Of a DNA stretch of 64,000 nt, positions 1 through 10,357 are shown in pieces. Made by a program: the position numbers and the translations under genes. Source of the stretch: Bradyrhizobium sp. CB2312. GTDB lineage: Bacteria > Pseudomonadota > Alphaproteobacteria > Rhizobiales > Xanthobacteraceae. Under the pieces are notes generated by a model. It saw nothing but the letters and a program-made list of their open reading frames with translations, searched no databases and was not told the DNA's origin. Position 1 is the stretch's first letter; each line of letters starts with the position of its first letter. The stretch is taken from positions 9,631,501-9,695,500 of the forward strand of contig NZ_CP121668.1 of NCBI RefSeq assembly GCF_029714425.1, given 5' to 3'.

Positions 1-1518
1 GTGCGTCTGGCCGGCGATCTCGATTTTTGCCGGCAGCGGGAATGTTGCCGCGAGGCTTCGGCCGCCCTGCCATGACGGCGCGCGCGGATTGGTGACGTAG
101 AGCAGCAGGCCCGCCAGCGCCGCATCGAATGCGGCGCTTGCGCGCGGTGCCAGCAGCTCGTCGCGGTGCGTGCCAATGAACGCCGTGGTCGCCTCGCCCC
201 TGGCAAAGCCGGGGTGACGCAGGCACGACATCAGGAATGGCTGATTGGTGGTCACGCCAAAGGCGGTGAGCTGCTCCAGCCCGACGATGAGCCGCCCCCT
301 CGCCTCCTCGCGGGTCGCGCCGTGACTGATCACCTTGGCGATCATGGAATCGTAGAACGGCGGAATCTCGGAGCCCGATTGCAGCGCGTGCTCGACCCGG
401 ATGCCCTCAGGCACCTGCCAGCGCGCCATGCGGCCGGACTGCGGCATGAAGTCGTGCGCGGCATCTTCCGAGCACAGCCGCACCTCGATGGCGTGGCCTG
501 TGAAGCGGATGTCCTGCTGCTTCACCGGCAGCGCCTCGCCGCGCGCGACGCGCAACTGCAGCTCGACGAGGTCGAGCCCGGTGATAGCCTCGGTCACGGG
601 ATGCTCGACCTGGAGACGGGTATTCATCTCCATGAAGTAGAACTCGCCGCTCGCATCGAGCAGGAATTCCAGCGTGCCGGCACCCTCGTAGCGCAGCGCC
701 TTCACGGCAGCGACCGCGACCTCGCCCATTTTCGCGCGCAGCTCCGGCGTCACCGCGGGCGACGGCGCCTCCTCGATCAGCTTCTGGTGGCGCCGCTGCA
801 CCGAGCAGTCGCGCTCGCCGAGGTGGATGGCGTTGCCGTGGCTATCGCCGAACACCTGGATCTCGATGTGGCGCGGATTCTGGATGGCGCGTTCGAGGAT
901 AACAGTGGGATCGCCGAACGCCGCCTTCGCTTCCGACCGCGCACTGCGGAGCGCCTCGGGAAAGCAGGCAGCGTCGGTGACGAGCCGCATGCCGCGACCA
1001 CCGCCACCGGCGACGGCCTTGATCATCACGGGGAAGCCGATCTTCCCGGCTTCCGCGAGCATGACCTCGTCGTCCTGCTCAGCGCCCTGATAGCCGGGAA
1101 CGCAGGGCACGCCAGCCTTCTTCATGATCTCCTTGGCGCCGGCCTTGTTACCCATCGCCTCGATCGCCTGCGGCGACGGACCGATGAAGACCAGGCCGGC
1201 ATCTTTGCAGGCCTGCGCAAAGTCCTCGTTCTCGGCGAGGAAGCCATAGCCGGGGTGAACGGCATCCGCGCCGCTCGCCTTGGCGGCCGCGATGATCGCG
1301 GGGATGTTGAGATAGGATTGCGCGGGCAGCGCTTCGCCGATCCGCACAGCCTGATCGGCCTGCTTGACATGAAGCGCATCGCGATCGGCATCCGAATAGA
1401 CCGCAACGACGCCAAGGCCGAGCTGTCGCGCGCTGCGTATGACGCGCAGCGCGATCTCGCCGCGATTGGCGACCAGAACCTTGAAGAACGGCCGGTGCTG
1501 CACTGATCCGTTCCTCAT
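1..1518 (-). CDS. Acyl-CoA carboxylase alpha subunit (biotin carboxylase), 3' end outside window
   Basis: The minus-strand frame is open from the ATG at 1518 to the window edge, so about 506 residues are visible and the C-terminal part, including any biotinyl domain, lies outside. The N-terminus shows the biotin carboxylase fold (VLVANRGEIALRV near residue 13), the ATP-grasp glycine-rich loop (KAVAGGGGRGMR) and the catalytic signature FYFMEMNTRLQVEHPVTE. Such subunits carboxylate biotin with ATP and bicarbonate for methylcrotonyl-, geranyl- or propionyl-CoA carboxylases. The start overlaps the stop of the upstream carboxyltransferase gene by 4 bases (ATGA), so the two are translationally coupled and very likely form one enzyme. 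Substrate is inferred from neighbours only. Confidence 0.93.
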   Translation of the reverse strand, partial: MRNGSVQHRPFFKVLVANRGEIALRVIRSARQLGLGVVAVYSDADRDALHVKQADQAVRIGEALPAQSYLNIPAIIAAAKASGADAVHPGYGFLAENEDFAQACKDAGLVFIGPSPQAIEAMGNKAGAKEIMKKAGVPCVPGYQGAEQDDEVMLAEAGKIGFPVMIKAVAGGGGRGMRLVTDAACFPEALRSARSEAKAAFGDPTVILERAIQNPRHIEIQVFGDSHGNAIHLGERDCSVQRRHQKLIEEAPSPAVTPELRAKMGEVAVAAVKALRYEGAGTLEFLLDASGEFYFMEMNTRLQVEHPVTEAITGLDLVELQLRVARGEALPVKQQDIRFTGHAIEVRLCSEDAAHDFMPQSGRMARWQVPEGIRVEHALQSGSEIPPFYDSMIAKVISHGATREEARGRLIVGLEQLTAFGVTTNQPFLMSCLRHPGFARGEATTAFIGTHRDELLAPRASAAFDAALAGLLLYVTNPRAPSWQGGRSLAATFPLPAKIEIAGQTH

Positions 1519-3131
1519 GGGCGGGCCACCGAGAATTGCATGCGCTGGGGCGTGCGTGCATCGCCCTCGCGGCAGATCGCGAGCACCTCGGACAGCACCG
1601 CGCGGGTATCGCGCGGATCGATCACGCCATCGTCGAGCACGCGGGCACTGGTCGAGAACACGTCCATCTGGCCGTCGAACACGCCGACGATCTGCGCCTT
1701 CATGGCCTCCAGCTTGTCCTTCTCGATCGGCTTACCGCGGCGCGCGGCGGCGGCTTCCGTTACGATCGCCATGGTCTCGGCGGCCTGCTCGCCGCCCATC
1801 ACGGCGGTCTTGGCGTTGGGCCAGGAGAAGCAGAAGCGCGGATGGAAGCCGCGCCCGCACATGCCGTAATTGCCGGCGCCGAACGAGGCGCCGCAATAGA
1901 TGGTGATCTGCGGCACCGTCGCCGACGTCACCGCCTGGATCATCTTCGAGCCGTGCTTGATCATGCCGGCTTCTTCGTAGGCCTTGCCGACCATGTAGCC
2001 GGTGGTGTTGTTGAGATAGAGGATCGGCGTGCGGGTCTGGCAGCAGGCCTGGATGAAATGCGTCGCCTTGTTGGCGCCGGCGGGGTCGAGCGGGCCGTTA
2101 TTGGTGATGATGCCGATCGCCTGGCCCTCGATGCGGGCATGGCCGCAGACGGTGGCCGGGCCATAGTTCGGCGCCATCTCGGTGAAATCGGAATCGTCGA
2201 TGATGCGCGCGATCACCTGCTTCATGTCGACCGGGCGCTTGTGGTCCATCGGCATGATGCCGAGGAGCTCGTCCTGGTCGTAGCGTGGCGGCTTGAATTC
2301 CGGCGACGCGCGAGCCGGCCGCTCCCATTCCAGCGCCGCCATGATCTCGCGCGCGATGCGCAGCGCGTCGCGATCATCCTCGGCGAGATAGTCGCCAAGG
2401 CCGGAGATTTGCGTGTGCATCTCGGCACCGCCGAGCTCCTCTTCCGTGGCGATCTCGCCGGTTGCAGCCTTCAGCAGCGGTGGGCCCGCGAGGAAGGCCC
2501 GCGTGCGGCCGCGGACCATGACGATGTAATCGGACAACCCTGTCTGATAGGCGCCACCCGCGGTGGACGAGCCGTGCGTGACGGTGACGACAGGCAACCC
2601 CGCCGCCGAGAGGCGCGCGAGATTGCGAAAGATGTTGCCGCCGCGGACAAAGTCCTCGACGCGGTAGCGCAGCAGATTGGCGCCGGCACTTTCGACGAGC
2701 TGGACATAAGGCAGCTTGTTCTCCAGCGCGAGCTCCTGCACCCGCAGCGTCTTGTCGAGGCCGTAGGGCTGGAGCGCGCCGGCATCGATGCCGGAATCAC
2801 TGGCGCTGACCATGCAGCGGATGCCGGAGACGAAGCCGATGCCGGCGATCACGCCGCCGCCCGGCACGCTCTTGGCCGCATCCGGCACGTCGAACATGTA
2901 GCCGGCGAGCGTCGAGAGCTCGATGAAGGGCGCACCGGGATCGAGCACAAGTGCAACGCGCTCACGCGGCAGAAGCTGACCACGCTTGTGGAAGCGGTCC
3001 TTTGCCGCGGCGGACGCGGCACGCGTGCGCTCTTCCAGCGCGCGCATGCGATCGATCAGCGCGAGCATACCGTCGCGATTGGCGTGGTAGGCGGCGCTGC
3101 CGCGGGAAATGGTGTTTTCGAGAATGGACAT
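1515..3131 (-). CDS. Acyl-CoA carboxylase beta subunit (carboxyltransferase; methylcrotonyl/geranyl-CoA type)
   Basis: 538 residues, the usual length for MCC/GCC-type beta subunits. Recognisable blocks are RDGMLALIDRMRALEERTRAA near the N-terminus, LVESAGANLLRY, HGSSTAGGAYQTGLSDY and, in the second crotonase-fold half, LYLNNTTGYMVG and GASFGAGNYGMCGRGF. The enzyme moves carboxyl from biotin to an acyl-CoA. The AtuD-like acyl-CoA dehydrogenase nearby makes a geranyl-CoA-type (AtuC) or other branched enoyl-CoA substrate plausible, but methylcrotonyl-CoA cannot be excluded. It is followed at once by the biotin carboxylase gene with a 4-base overlap. Confidence 0.9.
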   Translation of the reverse strand: MSILENTISRGSAAYHANRDGMLALIDRMRALEERTRAASAAAKDRFHKRGQLLPRERVALVLDPGAPFIELSTLAGYMFDVPDAAKSVPGGGVIAGIGFVSGIRCMVSASDSGIDAGALQPYGLDKTLRVQELALENKLPYVQLVESAGANLLRYRVEDFVRGGNIFRNLARLSAAGLPVVTVTHGSSTAGGAYQTGLSDYIVMVRGRTRAFLAGPPLLKAATGEIATEEELGGAEMHTQISGLGDYLAEDDRDALRIAREIMAALEWERPARASPEFKPPRYDQDELLGIMPMDHKRPVDMKQVIARIIDDSDFTEMAPNYGPATVCGHARIEGQAIGIITNNGPLDPAGANKATHFIQACCQTRTPILYLNNTTGYMVGKAYEEAGMIKHGSKMIQAVTSATVPQITIYCGASFGAGNYGMCGRGFHPRFCFSWPNAKTAVMGGEQAAETMAIVTEAAAARRGKPIEKDKLEAMKAQIVGVFDGQMDVFSTSARVLDDGVIDPRDTRAVLSEVLAICREGDARTPQRMQFSVARP

Positions 3132-3146
3132 GACTTGATCCTACTC

Positions 3147-3233
3147 GTCATTGCGAGGAGCACTTGCGACGAAGCAATCCAGGCTGTCTCTGCGGAAGAA
3201 TTCTGGATTGCTTCGCTTCGCTCGCAATGACGG
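3147..3233. repeat. Interspersed palindromic repeat, family A (CATTGCGAG...GAAGCAATCC)
   Basis: Imperfect inverted repeat: GTCATTGCGAG...GAAGCAATCCAG on the left and CTGGATTGCTTCG...CTCGCAATGAC on the right. It lies between the keto-acid cleavage gene and the carboxyltransferase gene. Further copies are at 15018, 45307, 47985 and 56325. Confidence 0.85.
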
Positions 3234-3246
3234 TTGAGGCGATACC

Positions 3247-4113
3247 TTACCTGTTCGTCCCAAAGATCTTCCGCGCCTCGGCGGGGCTGGCGATATCGCG
3301 GCCGGCGCGGCGGGCGCAGGTGGCGATGGCCTCGATCAGCTGGCCGTTCGACGTCACCTTCTTGCCGTCGGCGAGATAGAAGGCGTCCTCGAGGCCGGTG
3401 CGCAAGTGACCGCCGAGCTCGGCGCAGCGCTGATGCAGCGGCCAGATCTCCTCGCGGCCGATCGCCGTGACCTGAAAATGCGCTTCGGGCCGCTTCAGCT
3501 TGATCAGGATCGGCAGCAATTCAGGATCAGCAGGCATGCCGGAGGCGACGCCCATGACGAAATTGTATTCGAGCGGGCCCTTGTACATGCCGACCTGGTT
3601 GTACATGCCGACGCAGCGGACGATGCCGACGTCGAAGCATTCGAATTCGGGGATGGTGCCGACTTCGTTCATGACGTCGAGATAGTCCTTCACCTTCTCG
3701 ACCGCGTTGTCGAACATCATCGGCGGCCAGGCCCAGGTATTGTCGGCCTTCACCTTCAAATAATTCAGCGAGCCGGCGTTGCAGGCGGCGATCTCGGGCT
3801 TGGTCTGGCGGATGCAATCGAGCGCGCCAGCGTAGTTCGGCCCTGATACGCCCGAAGTGTGGTTGATGATGACGCCGGGGCAGGCTTCGCGGATCGCCTG
3901 CTGGATCTCCTTGCTGACGCTGACCTCCCAGGACGGAAGGTGTCCCTTGTCCGGCGCCTGCTGGCGCAGATGGATGTGCATGATGGACGCACCGGCATCG
4001 AACGCAGCCTTGGCCTCGCGCGCCATCTGCTCGGGCGTCACGGGCACGTTGTGCTGCTTCGGGTCGGTGAGCACGCCGTTCAGCGCGCAGGTGATGACGG
4101 CCTTGTCGCTCAT
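3247..4113 (-). CDS. Beta-keto acid cleavage enzyme (BKACE/DUF849 family)
   Basis: 288 residues from the ATG at 4113; an in-frame GTG six codons upstream (4131) is a less likely start. The family condenses a beta-keto acid with acetyl-CoA to give acetoacetate and a new acyl-CoA. The zinc-binding HIH motif is at residues 46-48, NHTSG near 85, and GLED with the conserved glutamate near 242. The gene is co-oriented with the carboxylase genes, separated from them only by a repeat, and probably handles a keto acid made in the same pathway. The exact substrate cannot be read from the sequence. Confidence 0.87.
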   Translation of the reverse strand: MSDKAVITCALNGVLTDPKQHNVPVTPEQMAREAKAAFDAGASIMHIHLRQQAPDKGHLPSWEVSVSKEIQQAIREACPGVIINHTSGVSGPNYAGALDCIRQTKPEIAACNAGSLNYLKVKADNTWAWPPMMFDNAVEKVKDYLDVMNEVGTIPEFECFDVGIVRCVGMYNQVGMYKGPLEYNFVMGVASGMPADPELLPILIKLKRPEAHFQVTAIGREEIWPLHQRCAELGGHLRTGLEDAFYLADGKKVTSNGQLIEAIATCARRAGRDIASPAEARKIFGTNR

Positions 4114-4212
4114 GCCAAAAATGTCTCGCACGTTGAGAATTCAACGTTTGCGATCATGTGACGCGGGGCATGCGGCTTCTTGCGCGGAGAAGCTAGCTAC
4201 GGGCGAGCTATC

Positions 4213-4301
4213 GTAGGGTGGGCAAAGCGTAGCGTGCCCACCAACTGGATAAGTCTCGCGAGATGGTGGGTACGGCGCAAGTGCGCCTTTGCCCACCCTA
4301 C
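4213..4301. repeat. Interspersed palindromic repeat, family C (GTAGGGTGGGCAAAG)
   Basis: Begins GTAGGGTGGGCAAAGCG and ends in its near-complement CTTTGCCCACCCTAC, enclosing internal GCCCACC / GGTGGG arms. Fills most of the gap between the AraC-type gene and the keto-acid cleavage gene. Other copies at 25795 and 36091. Confidence 0.85.
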
Positions 4302-4311
4302 GAGAGCGGTG

Positions 4312-5112
4312 CTAGCTCGCCTCCGCCATCCGTACCGTCTCATTGCAGCGATAGATCGCAAGATCGCGTGAGCCGACGAAGATCGCGCGCGGCTTCAATC
4401 CGTAGAAGCGGCGGATCGAATGGCTGAAATGGGTGCTGTCGGGATAACCGATGTCCTGCGCGAGATGGGCGAGGTTGAGATCCTGGTTAGCGAAGTGCAG
4501 CAGGTGCCGCGCGCGCTTCCAGGCACGGAAGGAACGGAACGAGATCCCGGTCTCTTCCTTGAACAGATGCAGGAAGCGCGAGGCCGAGAGGCCCGCTTCC
4601 GCGGCGCAAGTATCCGCTGTCACCGGCTCGCCGGAGAAACGCTCGATGCGGGCGACGGCGCGCATCACGCGCGGGTCGAGCACGCGGCGCGGCAGGGCCT
4701 CGCCAAAGCACATCTCGTCGAATTCGGCGGTGGTGATGTCGCCGTAGCGGCGCTGGCGCAGCAGCGCGTAGGCGGCCAGGATCTGGCGGGCATAGAGGGC
4801 CCGGTCCGGCCCCATCAGCCTCTGCGCCAGATCTTCCAGCACGCCATCCGGCATGCTCTCGGGCTCGAGCGTGACGCTAATTGCGGTGCGGTAGTCGCTG
4901 GCGATGGAATGGCGCTGGTTCGGCAGGGTGACGAACAGCTCGCCGGTGGCGAGAACGTCGTCGATGGTCAGGTGAAGATTGCCCTTTACGGCCACATAGA
5001 CATGGCAGCAGCCCGGGGTCCGCTTGCGGGGCCGTCCGAGCAGGCCGGCATAGAACACCCGCTCCGGCGTGATCAGCATCAGATGGTCGGATTCGCGACC
5101 GTTATAATCCAT
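4312..5112 (-). CDS. AraC-family transcriptional regulator
   Basis: 266 residues. The C-terminal third (about 170-255) has the two helix-turn-helix units of AraC proteins: AEAGLSASRFLHLFKEETG and, further on, LAQDIGYPDSTHFSHSIRRFYGLKP. The N-terminal 150 residues look like a cupin-type sensor domain. A strong GGAGGAG Shine-Dalgarno precedes the ATG. It lies on the same strand just upstream of the BKACE and carboxylase genes and downstream of the GST and dehydrogenase genes. It may control the catabolic block; this is inferred from position only. Confidence 0.9.
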   Translation of the reverse strand: MDYNGRESDHLMLITPERVFYAGLLGRPRKRTPGCCHVYVAVKGNLHLTIDDVLATGELFVTLPNQRHSIASDYRTAISVTLEPESMPDGVLEDLAQRLMGPDRALYARQILAAYALLRQRRYGDITTAEFDEMCFGEALPRRVLDPRVMRAVARIERFSGEPVTADTCAAEAGLSASRFLHLFKEETGISFRSFRAWKRARHLLHFANQDLNLAHLAQDIGYPDSTHFSHSIRRFYGLKPRAIFVGSRDLAIYRCNETVRMAEAS

Positions 5113-5219
5113 GGGGCTCCTCCTCGCGCGGCTCTTTGGCCGCTGCGGACGGAGGTCACCTTAGCGGAAAATTGGGCGCTGTCACGACGGGATAGCGCTG
5201 TCATGGCGCGCAAAAGATT

Positions 5220-5311
5220 GTCGTTCCGGGGCGACCGAAGGGCGGACCCGGAACCTCGCGCTGCAACTTCGAGATTCCGGGTTCGCGCTATTGCGCGCCC
5301 CGGAATGACGG
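5220..5311. repeat. Interspersed palindromic repeat, family B (GTCGTTCCGGGGC...GCCCCGGAATGAC)
   Basis: Inverted repeat with outer arms GTCGTTCCGGGGCG and CGCCCCGGAATGAC and inner arms around ACCCGGAACC / GATTCCGGGTTC. Sits between the GST and AraC genes. Related copies at 7220 and 63332. Confidence 0.8.
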
Positions 5312-5316
5312 CCTCC

Positions 5317-5973
5317 TTACGCCCTCACGCGCGGCGCAACATTCTGCTCGAGGCCGGCCTTCTGTTCCGCAGCAACCGCGCGCTTGAAACCGTCGCGCTG
5401 CTGCAGGCGGGCCCAATAGGCTGCGACATTTGGCCCGAAATCCTTGGCAAGGCCGATATTGTCGGCAAGGCGGAGCGCATAACCGATGACAATGTCAGCT
5501 GCGGTGAAGCGGCCCGCGCACAATGTTTCGGCATTGGCCGTCGCTGCCTCGACGGCGCGCAGCCTCCCCAGAAACCATTTGGCGTAATCGGTGGCGACCT
5601 GCGGAACGCGGCGCTCTTCCGGCTCGAGCTGGGTGTATCGGAGCACCAGCGTCTGCGGGAAGGTTAACGTGGCGTCGGAAAAATACATCCAGTTCAGGAA
5701 CGCGCCATAGGCGGGATCCTCGGAGCCGACCATCAGCGGCGTCGGGCCGTATTTGATGCCGAGATAGTGGCAGATGCCCGAGGACTCAGTCATCCGCGTC
5801 TCGCCGTCGATCAGGAAGGGGATGGTGCCGAGCGGATTGATGCCGAGATAATCCTTGGCAAACACCCGCGGCGGGAACGGCAGCATCTTCAATTCATATG
5901 GCAGCCCCATCTCCTCCAGCATCCAGAGCGGACGGAACGAGCGCGCGGCGTCGCAGTGATAGAGCGTGATCAT
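5317..5973 (-). CDS. Glutathione S-transferase family protein
   Basis: 218 residues with a thioredoxin-fold N-terminal domain: LYHCDAARSFRPLWMLEE, where a serine lies in the usual catalytic position, then the cis-proline segment NPLGTIPFLID and the glutathione-contacting TESSGICHYL. The helical C-terminal domain follows from about residue 90. It is probably cytosolic. It lies between two acyl-CoA dehydrogenases and the AraC regulator on one strand, which suggests detoxification or isomerisation within the catabolic block, but its substrate is unknown. Confidence 0.88.
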   Translation of the reverse strand: MITLYHCDAARSFRPLWMLEEMGLPYELKMLPFPPRVFAKDYLGINPLGTIPFLIDGETRMTESSGICHYLGIKYGPTPLMVGSEDPAYGAFLNWMYFSDATLTFPQTLVLRYTQLEPEERRVPQVATDYAKWFLGRLRAVEAATANAETLCAGRFTAADIVIGYALRLADNIGLAKDFGPNVAAYWARLQQRDGFKRAVAAEQKAGLEQNVAPRVRA

Positions 5974-5988
5974 CAGGCGTTCCCCCTA

Positions 5989-6056
5989 GAGCATGATCCG
6001 GATCCGAAGGGCCGCGTTAGCGCAAAGTGTGAAGCGGTTTTCCGACAAGATCATGC

Positions 6057-6058
<2 letters not shown>
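5989..6058. repeat. Palindromic repeat, family E (GAGCATGATC...GATCATGCTC)
   Basis: Perfect 10-base terminal inverted repeats GAGCATGATC (5989-5998) and GATCATGCTC (6049-6058), enclosing GCGCAAAGTGTGAAGCGGTTTTCCG. A shorter, decayed copy is at 11581. It occupies the gap between the dehydrogenase and GST genes. Confidence 0.8.
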
Positions 6059-7208
<1,150 letters not shown>

Positions 7209-7219
7209 TTTGTCCTCTT

Positions 7220-7322
7220 GTCATTCCGGGGCATCGCGGAGCGATGAGCCCGGAATCCATTTCTCTACGGAGTCTGCGGCCTGATGGATTCCGGGCTCGC
7301 GCTACGCGCGCCCCGGAATGAC
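7220..7322. repeat. Interspersed palindromic repeat, family B (GTCATTCCGGGGC...GCCCCGGAATGAC)
   Basis: Nested inverted repeat: outer GTCATTCCGGGGC / GCCCCGGAATGAC and inner AGCCCGGAATCCAT / ATGGATTCCGGGCT. Fills the gap between the two acyl-CoA dehydrogenase genes. Confidence 0.85.
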
Positions 7323-7328
7323 AAAAAG

Positions 7329-8498
7329 TCACAACCCCATCTGCCGGCTTGCCAGATCCTTCATGATCTCCTCGGTGCCGCCGCCGATGGCGTTGACCTT
7401 GACCTCGCGGTAGATGCGCTCGGCCTTGATGCCGCGCATGAAGCCGGCACCGCCAAAGATCTGCACGGCTTCCGAGGCGCAGAAGGCCATGGTCTGCGTC
7501 GCCTGGTTCTTCATCATGCAGATTTCCGCGACCGGGCTCTCGCCCTGCTCGAGCCGCCAAGCCAGCATCTCCAGCATTGCCTGACTTGCGGCGACCTTCT
7601 GCGCCATGTCCACGATCTTGTGCCGGATGACCTGGTGCTGGGCGAGCGGCTTGCCGAAAGTCTTGCGCTCCTTGGCATAGGCGACGGCCTCATCGAGGCA
7701 GACGCGGGCGAAGGCGGTGCAGCTCGCCGCCATGCCCATGCGCTCGCTGTTGAAATTCTGCATGATGATCTTGAAGCCCTGGCCCTCCTCGCCGATCAGG
7801 TTCTCGGCCGACACGCGGCACTCGTCGAAATGCAGGGTCGCGGTGTCGGAGGCCCACCAGCCCATCTTCTTCAGTTTTGTCCTGGACAGGCCGGGCGTGT
7901 CGCCCTCGATCAGGAGCAGGCTGACGCCGCCGGCGCCCTCGCCACCCGTACGCACGGCGACAGTCAGATAATCGGCGCGCACGCCCGAGGTGATGAAGGT
8001 TTTCTCTCCGCTCACGACGTAGTGATCCCCGTCGCGCCGGGCCCGGGTGCGCAGGTTCGCGACGTCGGAGCCACCGCCGGGCTCGGTGATCGCAAGCGCG
8101 GAGATTTTTTCGCCTGCCAGCACCTGCGGCAGCACGCGCGCCTTCACCTCGGGACGCGCGGCGCGTGCGATCGGCGGCGAGCCGATGGTGTGGCTCATCA
8201 GGCTGGCGCTGACACCGCCGGCCCCGGCCCGCGCCAGCTCCTGGCTCGCGACGATCTTCATGAACTGGCCGGCGGCGATCCCGCCATATTCCTCGGGGAA
8301 ACCGAGCCCAAGGAGGCCGATCTCGGCCGCCTTGCGGTAGAGCGTGCGCGGGAATTCGCCGGCCTCGTCCCATTCATGGGCGAACGGGGTGATCTCCTTG
8401 TCGACAAAGCGGCGCATGACGTCGCGGAAGGCGTCATGCTCGGCGGTATAGAACGGGCTCTTCATTGTAGTCTCGCCCTGTTGGCGGATTCGTCTCAT
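7329..8498 (-). CDS. Acyl-CoA dehydrogenase family protein (second paralogue)
   Basis: 389 residues; an internal ATG at 8465 (MKSPFYTAEHDAF) is the more likely start, giving 378 residues. ACAD signatures are AITEPGGGSDVANLRT, TFITSGVRADY, KKMGWWASDTATLHF, RKTFGKPL, FGGAGFMRG and IGGGTEEIMKDL. It differs clearly in sequence from the neighbour at 6057-7208, so the pair probably acts on different intermediates of one pathway. It is divergent from the acyl-CoA synthetase gene; the 230-base gap between them should hold promoters for both. Confidence 0.9.
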   Translation of the reverse strand: MRRIRQQGETTMKSPFYTAEHDAFRDVMRRFVDKEITPFAHEWDEAGEFPRTLYRKAAEIGLLGLGFPEEYGGIAAGQFMKIVASQELARAGAGGVSASLMSHTIGSPPIARAARPEVKARVLPQVLAGEKISALAITEPGGGSDVANLRTRARRDGDHYVVSGEKTFITSGVRADYLTVAVRTGGEGAGGVSLLLIEGDTPGLSRTKLKKMGWWASDTATLHFDECRVSAENLIGEEGQGFKIIMQNFNSERMGMAASCTAFARVCLDEAVAYAKERKTFGKPLAQHQVIRHKIVDMAQKVAASQAMLEMLAWRLEQGESPVAEICMMKNQATQTMAFCASEAVQIFGGAGFMRGIKAERIYREVKVNAIGGGTEEIMKDLASRQMGL

Positions 8499-8731
8499 TC
8501 ACCATGGCCGGAACATCTGCCGTTCACTTGCGCAGAGTGGCTGACCGGAGGAACCGCTCTACCGCAGCCTATGGCCTAGCAACTCAACGCAAGACGATTT
8601 TCACCCCTCGCAGGCCAACTCCGGATCAAAAAAGACTGCTGCACAGACTCCGGCTGGCCCCAGGGCCACGCCGGGCATGGTGCACGGCAGCAGAGATGCG
8701 AGGCGGCACAAGACCGCCGAGGGAGGGATTT

Positions 8732-10282
8732 TTGGCCGTTCGTTACTACGACTGGATCGCCCACCATGGCCGCCGCATGCCTGACAAGGTTGCGGTGATC
8801 GATCTCGCCAGCGAGCGCCACTTCACCTATGCGCAGCTCGACGCCCGCGTCTCACGCCTCGCTTCGTTCTTCCGCCACACGTTGAAGGTCTCGCGCGGCG
8901 ACCGCGTCGCGGTGCTGGCGCTGAACACGACCGACACGCTGGAGGTGCAGTTCGCCTGCGGACGGCTGGGCGCCATCTTCGTGCCGCTGAACACCCGCCT
9001 CACTGTTCCCGAGCTCCAGTTCATCACCGCCGACTGCGCGCCGAAGGTGATGATCCACGACACTGATCTGGCCGAGACCGCGCTTGCCGTCGCAAAGCTC
9101 TGCAACGTCGCGACCAGCCTGCTGCTCGGTCCCGGCGGCGCTTACGAGGCCGGCATTGCCGCGGCAAAGCCGCTCGACCGCGCTGAAGAGGTCACGCTCG
9201 ATGACATCTCGACCATCATGTACACATCGGGCACCACGGGCCATCCGAAGGGCGCGACCATCACTCATGGCATGACCTTCTGGAATTGCGTCAATCTCGG
9301 CGGCCCCGCCTGCATCGGGCCGGCCTCGGTGCTGCTCACCGTGCTGCCGCTGTTCCACACCGGTGGACTGAATTGCTACACCAATCCCGTGCTGCATGCC
9401 GGCGGCACCGTGATGATCATGCGCGCCTTCGATCCCGGCACCGCGCTCGGCCTGATCAACGATCCCGCGCAGGGCATCAATGTGTTCTTCGGCGTGCCCG
9501 CGATCTACCAGTTCATGGCGCAGCACCCAGCCTTCGCAACCACCGACCTTGACCGGCTGATCGTCTGCGGTGTCGGCGGCGCGCCGATGCCGGTGCCGCT
9601 CTTGAAAGTGTGGGAGGCGCGCGGCGTCGCGCTCCAGCAGGGCTATGGCATGACCGAGACCTCGCCGGCCGTGCTGGTGCTCGACCGCGAGGATGCGGCG
9701 CGTAAGGCGGGCTCCGCCGGCAAGCCGGTGCTGCACACCGAGGTGCGCATCGTGCGCCCCGACGGCAGCGATGCCGATACCGGCGAGCTCGGCGAGCTCT
9801 GGGTCAAGGGACCGAACATCACGCCCGGCTACTGGAACAGGCCGGAGGCGAACAAGACGTCCTTCACCGACGGCTGGCTGCACACCGGCGATGCGACGCG
9901 CATCGACGAGGAAGGCTTCTACTACATCGTCGACCGCTGGAAGGACATGTACATCTCCGGCGGCGAGAACGTCTATCCGGCCGAGGTCGAGAACGTCCTG
10001 CACCAGCTCACCGCGATCGCGGAAGGCGCCGTAATCGGCATTCCCGATCCGCAATGGGGTGAGGTGGGTCTCGCCATCGTCGCGGTCAAGCAGGGCCAGC
10101 GGCTGAGCGAAGCCGAGGTCTTCGCGCATTGCGCGGCGAATCTCGCGCGCTTCAAATGTCCGCGCCAGGTTCGCTTCGTCGATGCCCTGCCGCGCAATGC
10201 GACGGGGAAGATCCACAAACCGACCTTGCGCAAGGAATTCTCGGTCGCCTCCGAAGTCGACAAGAAAGCCGCCAACGCCTGA
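8732..10282 (+). CDS. Acyl-CoA synthetase / AMP-dependent ligase (long-chain or aryl-CoA type)
   Basis: I place the start at TTG 8732 because GGGAGG lies 5 bases upstream and the family N-terminus (YYDWIAHHGRRMPDKVAV) begins there; the frame stays open further upstream without family homology. 516 residues. Motifs of the adenylating superfamily: MYTSGTTGHPKG (P-loop), GYGMTETSP, GWLHTGD, and the C-terminal NATGKIHKP with the catalytic lysine. It activates a carboxylic acid to acyl-AMP and then acyl-CoA, the entry step for the divergent dehydrogenases. The substrate is not readable from sequence. Confidence 0.92.
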   Translation: MAVRYYDWIAHHGRRMPDKVAVIDLASERHFTYAQLDARVSRLASFFRHTLKVSRGDRVAVLALNTTDTLEVQFACGRLGAIFVPLNTRLTVPELQFITADCAPKVMIHDTDLAETALAVAKLCNVATSLLLGPGGAYEAGIAAAKPLDRAEEVTLDDISTIMYTSGTTGHPKGATITHGMTFWNCVNLGGPACIGPASVLLTVLPLFHTGGLNCYTNPVLHAGGTVMIMRAFDPGTALGLINDPAQGINVFFGVPAIYQFMAQHPAFATTDLDRLIVCGVGGAPMPVPLLKVWEARGVALQQGYGMTETSPAVLVLDREDAARKAGSAGKPVLHTEVRIVRPDGSDADTGELGELWVKGPNITPGYWNRPEANKTSFTDGWLHTGDATRIDEEGFYYIVDRWKDMYISGGENVYPAEVENVLHQLTAIAEGAVIGIPDPQWGEVGLAIVAVKQGQRLSEAEVFAHCAANLARFKCPRQVRFVDALPRNATGKIHKPTLRKEFSVASEVDKKAANA

Positions 10283-10285
10283 TCG

Positions 10286-10315
10286 AAGCGCCCCTTGCGG
10301 GCGCTTTTTTGTTTT
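10286..10315 (+). terminator. Rho-independent terminator after acyl-CoA synthetase
   Basis: AAGCGCCC - CTTGC - GGGCGCTT stem-loop (8-base perfect arms) followed by TTTTGTTTT, 4 bases after the stop codon. Confidence 0.9.
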
Positions 10316-10357
10316 GAAAGTGCCTGCTCCACCCCACAAGAGAACCAAGGAATTTCC

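Noticed and set aside
166..1506. Long plus-strand open frame opposite the biotin carboxylase gene
   Set aside because: The opposite strand encodes a clear biotin carboxylase with catalytic motifs; this frame shows only the compositional pattern of antisense GC-rich coding.
1536..3230. 564-codon plus-strand frame opposite the carboxyltransferase gene
   Set aside because: Rich in Arg, Ala, His and Asp without any domain; antisense shadow of a well-supported gene.
3147..3233. Family A repeats as a CRISPR array
   Set aside because: The copies are single, kilobases apart, imperfect inverted pairs without spacers or cas genes.
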